Shown here: positions 1-7,795 of the stretch, in pieces
How positions within the stretch are numbered: position 1 is the first letter of the stretch
Layout: each line of letters begins with the position of its first letter
DNA from: Enterococcus raffinosus
Lineage (GTDB): Bacteria; Bacillota; Bacilli; Lactobacillales; Enterococcaceae
Assembly (NCBI RefSeq): GCF_001886185.1
Contig: NZ_JXLA01000028.1
Location: 1 to 59,353, forward strand
DNA: 59,353 nucleotides
Reading direction: 5' to 3'
Notes under the pieces: model-generated
What the model saw: the letters and a program-made list of their open reading frames with translations, nothing else
The model's database searches: none
Told to the model about the DNA's origin: nothing
Made by a program: the position numbers and the translations under genes

Positions 1-225
1 TTCTGCGATCTTTTCATACCCTAGCTTTAGAAGATAGTCATGTAGCGTTTCAGTGCTAGGAATATATCCATAATTAAAACCACCAGATTCACGCAAAATA
101 CGATAAACAGAGCCTGAACAGTCGCATGTACCATCTGTGTAATAACGAGAACCATACATGCTGTAGTAGCAATTATTTACAAATTTTTGAACTACAGCTA
201 ACCCTTTTTCGATATTAATAGCCAT
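1..225 (-). CDS. Phage endolysin, N-terminal part (peptidoglycan amidase/NlpC-P60-like)
   Basis: The gene starts at an ATG at 225 and runs off the left edge, so only 75 N-terminal residues are visible. They contain a DCSG motif (residues 35-38), which in the Amidase_5/NlpC-P60-like phage lysins carries the catalytic cysteine. A SxETL segment typical of these lysins follows. The product should cleave peptidoglycan peptide bonds at the end of the lytic cycle after release through the holin. It is the last gene visible in the lysis module, directly after the holin and a small charged protein. The start overlaps the upstream stop (TAATG). Any C-terminal wall-binding domain lies outside the window. 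Confidence 0.82.
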   Translation of the reverse strand, partial: MAINIEKGLAVVQKFVNNCYYSMYGSRYYTDGTCDCSGSVYRILRESGGFNYGYIPSTETLHDYLLKLGYEKIAE

Positions 226-341
226 TATTTTTTCTCCTCTTTTTCTTCTTTGACGTTTTCGATTTCTTTTGGTTGAGGTTGCAACCCAACGTTTTTGTCA
301 TCTGATTTTCCGTAAAGCTCCTTTGCTTTTTTCATATCCAT
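225..341 (-). CDS. Small charged protein between holin and lysin (38 aa)
   Basis: This 38-residue ORF (starts MDMKKAKELYGKSDD, ends in a Lys/Glu-rich tail) sits exactly between holin and endolysin, sharing stop/start bases with both neighbours (TAATG-type overlaps). Such coupling implies it is translated. It is highly charged, has no membrane segment and is probably soluble. I do not recognise a family. Its position in the lysis cassette suggests a role in lysis timing, but that is only inferred from context. Confidence 0.6.
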   Translation of the reverse strand: MDMKKAKELYGKSDDKNVGLQPQPKEIENVKEEKEEKK

Positions 342-760
342 TATTCTTTACCTCCATCATTATCTTTCGAGTTCCCGCTTCTGATTTGTAAAAAGGCATC
401 TTTGATTTGATCCGGAAAGTTGATGAACACTGAAATGTTCTCCAAAAAACTAATACCTTCATTCGCCAAATAGAACATGATCACAATCTCTCGTAAGGGC
501 ATTGAGTCTCCAATAACCTTTTCAACCTCGACGGCTACAGCAATGACAACAAAAATAAGAACTTTCTTAATCAAACCCACAAAACCAATACGACTGCTGA
601 TCTCTTTTAAATTCCATGCTTTTAGCAATCCGGTAAGATAATCAACAATCACTAAAGCGACTAACGCGTGCAAAATAGCATCCATCCCTCCAAGCCAGCT
701 AACAACCAATCCTCCTAACACCCCTGTAAAAACGGATGCTACATTCAAATATTTATCCAA
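341..760 (-). CDS. Phage holin, holin_4_1 (toxin secretion/phage lysis) family
   Basis: A 139-residue membrane protein with several hydrophobic segments, including the VIVDYLTGLLKAW stretch typical of the Phage_holin_4_1 (Cph1/UtxA-like) family. It forms the membrane lesion that lets the lysin reach the wall. I place the start at a TTG (760) because an AGAGGGG ribosome-binding site lies eight bases upstream; a longer reading from 778 would begin inside that site. It sits directly upstream of the small charged ORF and the endolysin, forming the lysis module. The C-terminus is charged and cytoplasmic-like. Confidence 0.88.
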   Translation of the reverse strand: MDKYLNVASVFTGVLGGLVVSWLGGMDAILHALVALVIVDYLTGLLKAWNLKEISSRIGFVGLIKKVLIFVVIAVAVEVEKVIGDSMPLREIVIMFYLANEGISFLENISVFINFPDQIKDAFLQIRSGNSKDNDGGKE

Positions 761-781
761 TATGATTTCCCCTCTCAAAAT

Positions 782-810
782 AGAAAGCGACCGACTAAAA
801 AGCCGATCGC
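782..810 (-). terminator. Hairpin between the CD1375-like gene and the holin
   Basis: A 9-bp stem with two G-U pairs (787-795 with 802-810, loop of six) followed on the minus strand by TTTCTATTTT. It could end or attenuate late transcription before the lysis genes. The U-tract is interrupted, so it may be leaky. Confidence 0.5.
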
Positions 811-830
811 CCCAAATACTAAATATTTAA

Positions 831-968
831 CTATTCGCTTTCTTCTTGCTTTTTTGCATCGTTCACAATTTCTGTTACTTGATCGCGAATTGAAGCAGGT
901 ACGTTTTCGATTGTTCGTTTTCCGTCAATCACATGTGTTGCATAAAGCATTGCTAATGCTGAGTACAT
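831..968 (-). CDS. CD1375-like small phage protein
   Basis: A 45-residue ORF (MYSALAMLYATHVIDGK...) resembling the small CD1375-like proteins found next to the tail-fibre and holin genes of Firmicutes phages. The conserved pattern is a short hydrophobic start followed by a region ending in an acidic tail. Its function is unknown. Its ATG at 968 is followed closely by the preceding gene's stop at 970, so it is probably translationally coupled. A terminator-like hairpin follows it. Confidence 0.68.
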   Translation of the reverse strand: MYSALAMLYATHVIDGKRTIENVPASIRDQVTEIVNDAKKQEESE

Positions 969-969
969 A

Positions 970-1275
970 TTAGTCCCCTCCTTTCATTGCTGCTGTAGCA
1001 GACAAAACCATATCCGCTAACTCTAAAAGAGCTTCATCAGACATATCTACACGCTGACGAAGCTCTTCATTCTCTTTTTTTAGTTGTTCGGTTTCAGTCA
1101 AACTTTCCTCAACGGCTGGCGCATTTTCTGGATCATGAATCAATTTCTTTCCATCATATCGCCAATTGGTAAAATCAGTTGGTTCTCTGTCCGCTTCTAC
1201 CTCTATCATTGTTTCCTGTGGAATAATCGAATATCCTTTTAAATATCCTAATTCATCTTGAATCCATACTTTCAT
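970..1275 (-). CDS. Phage protein, DUF2977/XkdW-like
   Basis: A 101-residue protein. The N-terminal half (KVWIQDELGYLKGYSIIPQ..., then a TDFTNWRYDGKKLIHDP segment) looks like the small tail-end proteins of Firmicutes phages grouped as DUF2977/XkdW-like. The C-terminal half is a predicted coiled coil (EQLKKENEELRQRV). I chose the ATG at 1275 because the GTG three codons upstream is part of the GAGAGGTGA ribosome-binding site. It lies between tail-fibre genes and the lysis cassette and probably belongs to the tail tip. The family assignment is tentative. Confidence 0.65.
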   Translation of the reverse strand: MKVWIQDELGYLKGYSIIPQETMIEVEADREPTDFTNWRYDGKKLIHDPENAPAVEESLTETEQLKKENEELRQRVDMSDEALLELADMVLSATAAMKGGD

Positions 1276-1288
1276 AGGGTTCACCTCT

Positions 1289-1699
1289 CTATAATAGGGT
1301 AATATCAGTTAGCACAAAATCCCGTCTTTTCACTGTGCTATAATTTTCCAAGATACCCGAAATCTGATTCTTTTGTAAGATAAATGATTTGATGGTATCA
1401 CTTAGTGGAATTCTATTTTCTTTTCCGTAATTTTGTTCCATGGAAGGTTTTGGAACAAAAGTGGTGTGAACGCCGTAACCAAGTGTTTTACCAGTTGAAG
1501 CATCATATCTTTCACAAGTGATTAAAATTCCTTTGTGAACATCTGCTTCATTAAATTTGAATACATTCGCATCTGAGAAGTAAATTGCACCTCTAAAAAT
1601 ATTCTTTTTATATACGTCTTCTTGTTGAATTGCTGCGAAGTTTTCCTGAATGGTTTCCGCACCGTTTTGCATCCCACGATAAATTTGCTTTAATTCCAT
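1289..1699 (-). CDS. Hypothetical phage tail-tip protein
   Basis: A 136-residue protein starting MELKQIYRGMQNGAETI, a form of N-terminus often seen in small structural proteins of enterococcal and lactobacillal prophages. The N-terminal 30 residues look helical and the rest is mixed, rich in beta-type sequence. It ends in LTDITLL. It follows the Ig-like domain proteins with an eleven-base gap and has a GGGAAG ribosome-binding site. A baseplate or receptor-contact role is inferred from position only. Confidence 0.6.
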   Translation of the reverse strand: MELKQIYRGMQNGAETIQENFAAIQQEDVYKKNIFRGAIYFSDANVFKFNEADVHKGILITCERYDASTGKTLGYGVHTTFVPKPSMEQNYGKENRIPLSDTIKSFILQKNQISGILENYSTVKRRDFVLTDITLL

Positions 1700-1710
1700 T
1701 TAATCTTCCC

Positions 1711-2151
1711 TCACTTTACTTCGATTTCCATTGATCGATTATTATCAATGATTAGGTATTTATTTGTTTCAATCAAGGCTGCAGTCTTATCACTCATATG
1801 ATAAGCCGTTGCAACTTCCAATATTCTATTTGATCCGCTAATTGTATTTTTTAAAATCGTTACGTTTGTTGGTACAGTTCCACCAAAACTTGAACCAGTG
1901 TCAAGCCCGCCATTTTCAATCCCGATAGGATCAATTGAATACTTTAAACTCACAACCTCTTTTGTAGTTGGAATTGTAATACGGCCATTCGTAGTCACAG
2001 AAACATTGCTAGATTTTGATGATTCATCTTCTCCATCAGTTTCTGTCACTGAAAATACATAGCTTGTTCCTGGTGATAAATTAGTCAAATCAGTATATAG
2101 TGTTGAAACATTTTCCTTTTTCACATTGTCCTGGTATACGTTGAAACTCAT
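1711..2151 (-). CDS. Tail protein: C-terminal part of an fn3 domain plus a BppU-tail-like domain
   Basis: A 146-residue protein. Residues 1-55 are strands C to G of a fibronectin type III domain (FNVYQD..., LSPGTSYVFSVTETDG), lacking strands A-B. Those strands appear at the C-terminus of the upstream protein. Residues 57-146 resemble the C-terminal part of the BppU-like protein encoded two genes upstream (shared GLDT...FGG...VPT spacing and a terminal YLIIDNN/LLIIEGN strand). It starts with ATG at 2151, five bases after the preceding stop, with an AAAGGGG ribosome-binding site inside the previous coding sequence. It may be made alone or as a frameshifted extension. Confidence 0.7.
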   Translation of the reverse strand: MSFNVYQDNVKKENVSTLYTDLTNLSPGTSYVFSVTETDGEDESSKSSNVSVTTNGRITIPTTKEVVSLKYSIDPIGIENGGLDTGSSFGGTVPTNVTILKNTISGSNRILEVATAYHMSDKTAALIETNKYLIIDNNRSMEIEVK

Positions 2152-2155
2152 GGGG

Positions 2156-2659
2156 CTACACCCCTTTCACCCACGTTAACTTAGCGCTCGTTGCTGTCAC
2201 ATCACTAGCAACCAAATTAGTTGGCGTTTTGACGATTGGTGTTACTGTAACCGCACAAGTTGCGGTTTTACCATTTGTAGTTTTGGCAGTGATTGTTGCA
2301 GATCCAGATTTCAAACCAGTAATTAGACCACCACTTGAAACACTCGCAATAGTAGCTGCGCTTGAAGTCCAAGTAATTGTTTTATCTGTTGCATTCGTAG
2401 GATCGAACGTTACTGACAATTGGAAAGTAGAGCCTTTCGTGATTGATTTAGTAGAAGCATTGAGCGTAATAGAACTAACAGCAATTGATCCAGTAGTGAA
2501 TTCGACAGCCGAACATTTTGCTGACTCGTCTTCACCGTCGGTTTCGCTGACCTCAAATGTGTATTTTGTGTTTGGAGTCAAACCTGTAATTGTTGCCGTA
2601 AGCTCTGATACTTCTTTTAGAAACGTTCCGTTTCGATAGATTTTGTAACTAATTGCCAT
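2156..2659 (-). CDS. Tail protein with partial fn3, Big_2 Ig-like and second partial fn3 domains
   Basis: A 167-residue protein. Residues 1-57 are strands C-G of an fn3 domain (ISYKIYRNG..., LTPNTKYTFEVSETDG). Residues about 60-140 are a bacterial Ig-like group 2 domain (SITLNASTKSITKGSTFQLSVTF with the usual Ser/Thr-rich strands). The last 25 residues are strands A-B of another fn3 domain and stop abruptly after LTWVKG. Both fn3 domains are thus completed only by the neighbouring ORFs. The start overlaps the end of the BppU-like gene by eleven bases. Such Ig-like modules on phage tails are thought to bind surface carbohydrate weakly. Confidence 0.75.
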   Translation of the reverse strand: MAISYKIYRNGTFLKEVSELTATITGLTPNTKYTFEVSETDGEDESAKCSAVEFTTGSIAVSSITLNASTKSITKGSTFQLSVTFDPTNATDKTITWTSSAATIASVSSGGLITGLKSGSATITAKTTNGKTATCAVTVTPIVKTPTNLVASDVTATSAKLTWVKGV

Positions 2660-3788
2660 TTAACATCCCTCTTTTCCATTTTAGTTCTACAGTTGAATCA
2701 TCTTTAATAAATAGTTCCAAATTCTCAGGTATTCTAACAACTTCGGTTTGACCATCATTAATATAAGCTTTTGTGATATTCGCACTGCCCATTGTGAAGC
2801 ATAAAGTTTTATTGCCTTCTATAATTAATAACGTATGTTTATCATGAACGATATAGTCGCCTGCATTCAGCGCATAATAAAGCGGCATTTCAACATGTGT
2901 TTTCTTTCGATCAAAACTAAGTTGCGTCGGAACATTGTAGATTGTTCCCCCACCAAAGTAACCATTTGTATCGAGTCCATCTGTTTCAGTGCTAAGTGCA
3001 TCTTGATAATAAGTAACTTTCACTTCCGGTTGATACTCGGAATCATGTTCTATAGTAATTTTATTGCCTACCGCAATATGCTTGTACACTATAAGATCGA
3101 GTTGGTACTTAACCTTTTTGTAGATGTATTCTAAATCAGCAAGCAATCTTTCTTTAATTGAGTCATGTCGAACTCCTTGTAAATCCACTCGCGCATCCAT
3201 CAATTCAGAAAGCAATACTCCTCCTGGATCGATTGATTTGAGAATATCCTTAATCGATTCAAACCAATTCAAGTAATCCCCTTGTTGTGCATCACGCCAA
3301 GCTTCAAACTCTTCTTTTCGGTCCTTCATCCATTGATCGAAGTCGCCCTTGCCTTTATTGATGTAATCGGTCATGTCTGCAATCAAATCTTCGACTGTTT
3401 GCCAATAAGATCCCATCTCTCCTTCTGTTTTTGAAACAGCACGAACAACAAAATAAGTGAAGTCTTGAGTTGTAGCAATCAAATCATCGCCTTTGTAAAA
3501 GACTAAATTCGCGGTTTGCTTATGAATGGCCTGCATAGAATATTCATCAAATGTGTACTGTACTTTACCGTTTTTGGCATCGATAATCTTTGCAGATCTT
3601 TGAATAGCGGAACCGTTGCTGAGCATTGATTCTAAATATGCCTTACATAGTGACAAATCAATAGGTATTCCATTTTGAGTCACAGTGGCTTCCATCGTTT
3701 CCGAATTCCTGTTACCTTGCCGGACTTGAATTATGCCAACGTAATTATATGGTTCTGTTGTGCTCAGTGTGATGTTCCATTTCTCCAT
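2649..3788 (-). CDS. BppU-like baseplate upper protein ending in half an fn3 domain
   Basis: A 379-residue protein. Residues 1-130 match the BppU N-terminal fold (short beta segments, GIPIDLSLCKAYLE pattern) that attaches receptor-binding parts to the baseplate in lactococcal-type phages. Residues 130-240 are a helical, charged linker. Residues about 245-345 form a beta domain that recurs in the protein encoded at 1711-2151. The last 30 residues are strands A-B of an fn3 domain (ending WKRG). The start ATG at 3788 follows AGGAGTGATGGGCTT. It overlaps the CHAP gene by 25 bases. Confidence 0.75.
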   Translation of the reverse strand: MEKWNITLSTTEPYNYVGIIQVRQGNRNSETMEATVTQNGIPIDLSLCKAYLESMLSNGSAIQRSAKIIDAKNGKVQYTFDEYSMQAIHKQTANLVFYKGDDLIATTQDFTYFVVRAVSKTEGEMGSYWQTVEDLIADMTDYINKGKGDFDQWMKDRKEEFEAWRDAQQGDYLNWFESIKDILKSIDPGGVLLSELMDARVDLQGVRHDSIKERLLADLEYIYKKVKYQLDLIVYKHIAVGNKITIEHDSEYQPEVKVTYYQDALSTETDGLDTNGYFGGGTIYNVPTQLSFDRKKTHVEMPLYYALNAGDYIVHDKHTLLIIEGNKTLCFTMGSANITKAYINDGQTEVVRIPENLELFIKDDSTVELKWKRGMLNGN

Positions 3789-4270
3789 AAGCCCATCACT
3801 CCTTTCTCAAAATCAGGCGGGATACAAATAGATGCGATTTGATCAGAATCGAAAAACTCTCGGTCATACTCAGCAACAATTTCACCCGACTCAGCATTTT
3901 GCTCATAGGTTTGAATGCGACCATTTTCAAGCCCTCTGATCACACCGGTATGACCATAATTTTGTGACGCGCACCAATTTGCTACCTTTGCTCCGCGCTT
4001 CCAGTTGATAATCGCTCCGACTACTAGTTGACCATAGCGAGGCTCCTCGATTACTGACCAAAGATAGAGTGTCCATTGATACGCCGAACCGATATCAGCT
4101 GCCGAAAAAACATTTCCATTTCTAACTTTGATTTCGTACCTCGTGCCGGCCCCCATGTCCGGTCCAATCATTACACCCGCATACTCTGCAGATAGCGCAT
4201 AACATTGATGATTGCCGACTGGCTGATTCATCAAGCTTTTTAAATGATTCAATCCTTTTTTATCTATCAT
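3764..4270 (-). CDS. Tail-associated CHAP-domain hydrolase
   Basis: A 168-residue protein with a CHAP-type fold. The probable catalytic cysteine is in NHQCYAL near residue 22 and the histidine in YGHTGVI near residue 111, with the following ENGRIQTYEQNA strand typical of the family. CHAP enzymes cut peptidoglycan cross-links or stem amides. It lies between the large tail lysozyme protein and the BppU-like protein, so it is more likely part of the tail tip than a lysis enzyme. I chose the ATG at 4270 because a perfect GAGGTGATT ribosome-binding site precedes it; an upstream start at 4309 has none. Confidence 0.82.
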   Translation of the reverse strand: MIDKKGLNHLKSLMNQPVGNHQCYALSAEYAGVMIGPDMGAGTRYEIKVRNGNVFSAADIGSAYQWTLYLWSVIEEPRYGQLVVGAIINWKRGAKVANWCASQNYGHTGVIRGLENGRIQTYEQNAESGEIVAEYDREFFDSDQIASICIPPDFEKGVMGLWRNGTSH

Positions 4271-4280
4271 GTAATCACCT

Positions 4281-7079
4281 CTATTTCTTCGCTCTGGCAA
4301 GACAAACATCGCCTCCGTTTAGTAGCCAACCGAACGACATATCTACACGACCTACTCCGACACCGCCAGATTGCATTCCGCCCATCTCAATGATGGCGGT
4401 AGTATAGCCGTGCCAAGCTTCAGCTAAAACCGCAGTATGTCCATTTGCTCCAGCTCCGCCACCCTGATTGACGATAAGCACATCACCAGCTTTAGCTTCG
4501 TTTGCTGATATTTCCGTCAGCCAAGTTCTTGCACCCCTTGCATCAGCAGTCATGCTGCCTGTATACCAGCCAACACCAGCTGGTGTCCTGTAACCAGCTT
4601 TTGTCAATACTAGCCATACAAAAGAAGAACAATCGGCATAGCCATTCCGGTCAGGATTAGCAACCGAACCAAATTGTGTTCTTAATGGCATTGAGTAATG
4701 AAAGTATCCTAGTAAACTCTTGGCTGTATCTAAAATATCTCCTCCACTAGTTGAGGGAATCTTTAAATCTTTAAATTTGTTGTACCAATATTTAGCAAAA
4801 TCAATCCGTTCAGGATGTGAGTTGAGTGGACGTTCAAAGTTTTTCTCAAAGGCAGTTGTTGCTATAGCTATATCTGTCATTTTTAAAAATTGCTGCCAAG
4901 AGTAGGGATACCCTGAAGATGCAATCCATTGTCCATTTGGTCCATGCCAGAAAAGCAACTTCATTTGAGCTTCGCTTGTGTCGGGATTTAAGGTTATTCC
5001 AGCTTTCTCCATTAAAGAAATCATATAAACACGGCCTGGAACTCCTTTTAGTGTCCATTGGAATATGCCGTAGCCTCGACCAGCTGCTCCGCCGCCTTCA
5101 TCTGCAGTTGGACGTCCGTCTGATTCGCCTTGAGCGTTTCCGCATAATGCAGCAGCAACTTCTGGTGTACATCCAGCAGCAATTGCACTCGCCCAGATAA
5201 TCCAGTATCTCTTATCACGTTCGTCTGTGACCTCTGGCGGGTATTGTCCATTCCAATCACCACCACCAGAAGAACCGCCTTGCCCTGGAAAAACTTCCTG
5301 CCCCTTGATGGTTAGTTTGCCTTGAACATCGAGATCACCAAATACTTGCAGTTTGCCTTGAATATTCATATTTCCGTAATGGATTGATAATCCGTTTCCC
5401 AACATCACAAGGCCCTTACTCTCAGCTGGTGAAATTAGGATATACTTTCCAGATCCATTTGATCGAATTACTAATGCGTTATCAGGTATCGGAGTGGGAG
5501 TAGTAGCATTTGGGAAAGGATTCCCAGCTGAATCGGTAGTACCTATTGTTCCAATTGCGCCTTTATCACTCCAAAATTCCATGCCCTTTTTGGATAGTTC
5601 CATTATTCTTTTTTCTTTGTTGAAAATTTGTAGGAGCCCTCCGACTAATTTGAGCGTATCCCCTACACCGTTAAACGATGTCTCCATCATTTTCGCTCGG
5701 ATTCTTCCTACTCGAATAAAATCTGCATTCAAATCACCATTAATCCCCCATGCATTCACAAAGGGACCTAACCACCCGGTACGAGAAAAACCGATACCTT
5801 GGTTGTTTAATACAACCACATCTTTTGCTGTCTCCCTAGAATCCGTATCTAGATAATAGGTAGAATGAGGTTTATTTTTGGGATACTGCAGGACACTTCC
5901 ACCTTCGACCCCATTGATCAAGTTCGTCACATAGTCGAGGAAATCACTCATGTAACCTTTTTTGGTTAAAGTTTTTATGGTTTCCTGTAGCTCATAATTT
6001 TGCTGTGTGTAAAACGCCACTTGAGCATCACCAGCAGAAATCTTTTTCACTTTTTCAGTCAAGCTATCATATAAAACTTCTGTGATCTTTGTTTCAATGT
6101 GGATATCGTATAACTTGTGATAAACATAAAAGGTATCGAATAACCCATAATTTCGCAGCTTGGCAAATTCTCTCGCTTCTTCCGAATCTGTCAATTTTTC
6201 AAATTCTAGTTCAATGGACACTTTTGGCTTATCACAACCGGGATTAACGGAAACAAAATACTTAGCGGCTGCTTTATCCAAGCTCGCCTGATCCTTGACA
6301 CCTTGCTCCTCAGTAAATTGAACATGCTTGGCGTAAACGTCCGGATAGTTTTTTATTAGGTCGCTATCAACCTTTTTCCCATAGATGCGTTTTGTTTGAC
6401 CATCTTCGCTGTCTTGTATATCTGCATATGGCAAACAACGAGTAATGATTGACTGCCAATCAAAGGTGATTTTCAGTCCTTGAAGGTCTTTCCCATACCT
6501 GATAGTCCCTACAATATCTCGACCTCTACGCCGTAACAATGACAACCGGAATGGTTCCCGTTTTATTTCTCCGCCCCAATATTGAAGCAGGGATCCTTGC
6601 TCGCCAGCAATGCAATTTAGTACATTACGTGCTTCAAACACTGTGCTCGAAACAGTTTGGATATCTGAAAATAATTCAATATCGCTTGGTTGATCCATGC
6701 CAGCGGTGATCTGTTTCATAGCACCAGAACCATTTTGCGAATTAATTTCTACGTGCTGCACTTCGCGATTCCCTAACTTATACGTTCGAGATTGCGCATA
6801 AATGAGAATATTGTTGCCATTCGCATCCTCATACGTTCGCTTAATCTCGAAGATATGATACTCTTCTTGGTCATTCGGCTTTGCTTTGATCTGGTAGCCA
6901 TTCTCGAAATACTCCTTAAAACGAGATTTCAAGGGATGTTCGACTTCCAACTCGTAAATGCCATTTGCAGCTTCGCGAACATCTACACGAGTTGCATCGC
7001 TTAATATTCCTAACCCATTGTGGCTAAAGTCTTTTTCAGTTGGTAAATAAATTCTTGGTTTCAAACTTTTGTACACCAC
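4281..7079 (-). CDS. Large tail protein: prophage endopeptidase tail, tail lysozyme and NlpC/P60-like domains
   Basis: A 932-residue tail-associated protein. Residues about 1-370 match the prophage endopeptidase tail (Tal/gp27-like) domain that closes the tail tip. Residues about 380-600 are linker and beta-rich sequence. Residues about 635-785 match phage tail lysozyme (AALCGNAQGESDG..., then GRGYGIFQW). Residues about 790-932 are an NlpC/P60-like peptidase with catalytic Cys in YADCSSFVWL and His in GHTAVLAE. It probably opens the wall locally during DNA injection. It overlaps the end of the Dit gene by 19 bases. Two catalytic domains on one tail protein, plus a third in the next gene, is a heavy load of wall hydrolases. 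Confidence 0.88.
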   Translation of the reverse strand: MVYKSLKPRIYLPTEKDFSHNGLGILSDATRVDVREAANGIYELEVEHPLKSRFKEYFENGYQIKAKPNDQEEYHIFEIKRTYEDANGNNILIYAQSRTYKLGNREVQHVEINSQNGSGAMKQITAGMDQPSDIELFSDIQTVSSTVFEARNVLNCIAGEQGSLLQYWGGEIKREPFRLSLLRRRGRDIVGTIRYGKDLQGLKITFDWQSIITRCLPYADIQDSEDGQTKRIYGKKVDSDLIKNYPDVYAKHVQFTEEQGVKDQASLDKAAAKYFVSVNPGCDKPKVSIELEFEKLTDSEEAREFAKLRNYGLFDTFYVYHKLYDIHIETKITEVLYDSLTEKVKKISAGDAQVAFYTQQNYELQETIKTLTKKGYMSDFLDYVTNLINGVEGGSVLQYPKNKPHSTYYLDTDSRETAKDVVVLNNQGIGFSRTGWLGPFVNAWGINGDLNADFIRVGRIRAKMMETSFNGVGDTLKLVGGLLQIFNKEKRIMELSKKGMEFWSDKGAIGTIGTTDSAGNPFPNATTPTPIPDNALVIRSNGSGKYILISPAESKGLVMLGNGLSIHYGNMNIQGKLQVFGDLDVQGKLTIKGQEVFPGQGGSSGGGDWNGQYPPEVTDERDKRYWIIWASAIAAGCTPEVAAALCGNAQGESDGRPTADEGGGAAGRGYGIFQWTLKGVPGRVYMISLMEKAGITLNPDTSEAQMKLLFWHGPNGQWIASSGYPYSWQQFLKMTDIAIATTAFEKNFERPLNSHPERIDFAKYWYNKFKDLKIPSTSGGDILDTAKSLLGYFHYSMPLRTQFGSVANPDRNGYADCSSFVWLVLTKAGYRTPAGVGWYTGSMTADARGARTWLTEISANEAKAGDVLIVNQGGGAGANGHTAVLAEAWHGYTTAIIEMGGMQSGGVGVGRVDMSFGWLLNGGDVCLARAKK

Positions 7080-7795
7080 CTTGGTAGTATTTCAAAACTC
7101 GTTACTTTTCCGGACCATTGAAAATTATTCTCGCCCGGTAGTATCTCCGGAAAGTCTAAAAATTTAGTTTTATGATCTTGAACTTCTAAAACTCCATCGA
7201 CAATTCGATAGGACTCTTCAATTTGAGAATCAATAACTATTTCATTTCCCACATTTACGAGATCATATTTTTGATCGTTGATCCAAAAAGAAATATCCCC
7301 CGAACCAACGATGCGAATCTTTGGTTTCGAAGGATATTTCTCCATGTTAAATATTTTTTTTTCGTTTTTTATCCAAATCAGTCCGACACGATTTGCTTTG
7401 AATGGTCGAATACTGATTTTAAAGTCAAAGTGAGTCCATAGACCATCTTTGTGTGTACTGGTAAATCTAGGTGGTTCAACGACCACTGCTTGATAAACGT
7501 ACTGCTCATCAAACTGAAAGATGAAATCCGAATAGTCTTTCATATCTAACCAATGTTTGATCTGGTCTTCCAGAAAGACTAACTCTTCAAACGAATCGGC
7601 TTTGGCACCGCACTTAATAGGCCACTCAACATTTTTATAATAGTCATAGTCAACAACCACTGAATCATTTGCAGCTCGTTCACGCAACTCTATTACCCGA
7701 CTTGATGAAATACGTTCAGGTCTTGCTCGCATATACGCATTGAACTCTTGACTATGTTTACCATTAATCTTGAATTGTCCCGCCTTAAATTCCAT
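7061..7795 (-). CDS. Distal tail protein (Dit)
   Basis: A 244-residue protein with the features of Dit (phage tail family, SPP1 gp19.1-like). The N-terminal beta-barrel domain contains the ring-forming segment after SSSRVIELRERAANDSVV, and the C-terminal half is galectin-like. Dit hexamers connect the tail tube to the tip and to Tal. The position between tape measure and Tal is canonical. I prefer the ATG at 7795 over a GTG at 7804 because AAAGGCGGTG lies at the right distance from the ATG. It overlaps the tape measure gene by 11 bases. Confidence 0.85.
   Translation of the reverse strand: MEFKAGQFKINGKHSQEFNAYMRARPERISSSRVIELRERAANDSVVVDYDYYKNVEWPIKCGAKADSFEELVFLEDQIKHWLDMKDYSDFIFQFDEQYVYQAVVVEPPRFTSTHKDGLWTHFDFKISIRPFKANRVGLIWIKNEKKIFNMEKYPSKPKIRIVGSGDISFWINDQKYDLVNVGNEIVIDSQIEESYRIVDGVLEVQDHKTKFLDFPEILPGENNFQWSGKVTSFEILPRWCTKV

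Noticed and set aside
2229-2639. Rightward ORF of 136 codons opposite the Ig-like domain gene
   Set aside because: It is the antisense of a repetitive Thr/Ser-rich beta protein; no ribosome-binding site and no family.
5494-5856. Rightward ORF of 120 codons opposite the large tail protein
   Set aside because: Shadow frame with no ribosome-binding site; the sense strand encodes known domains.
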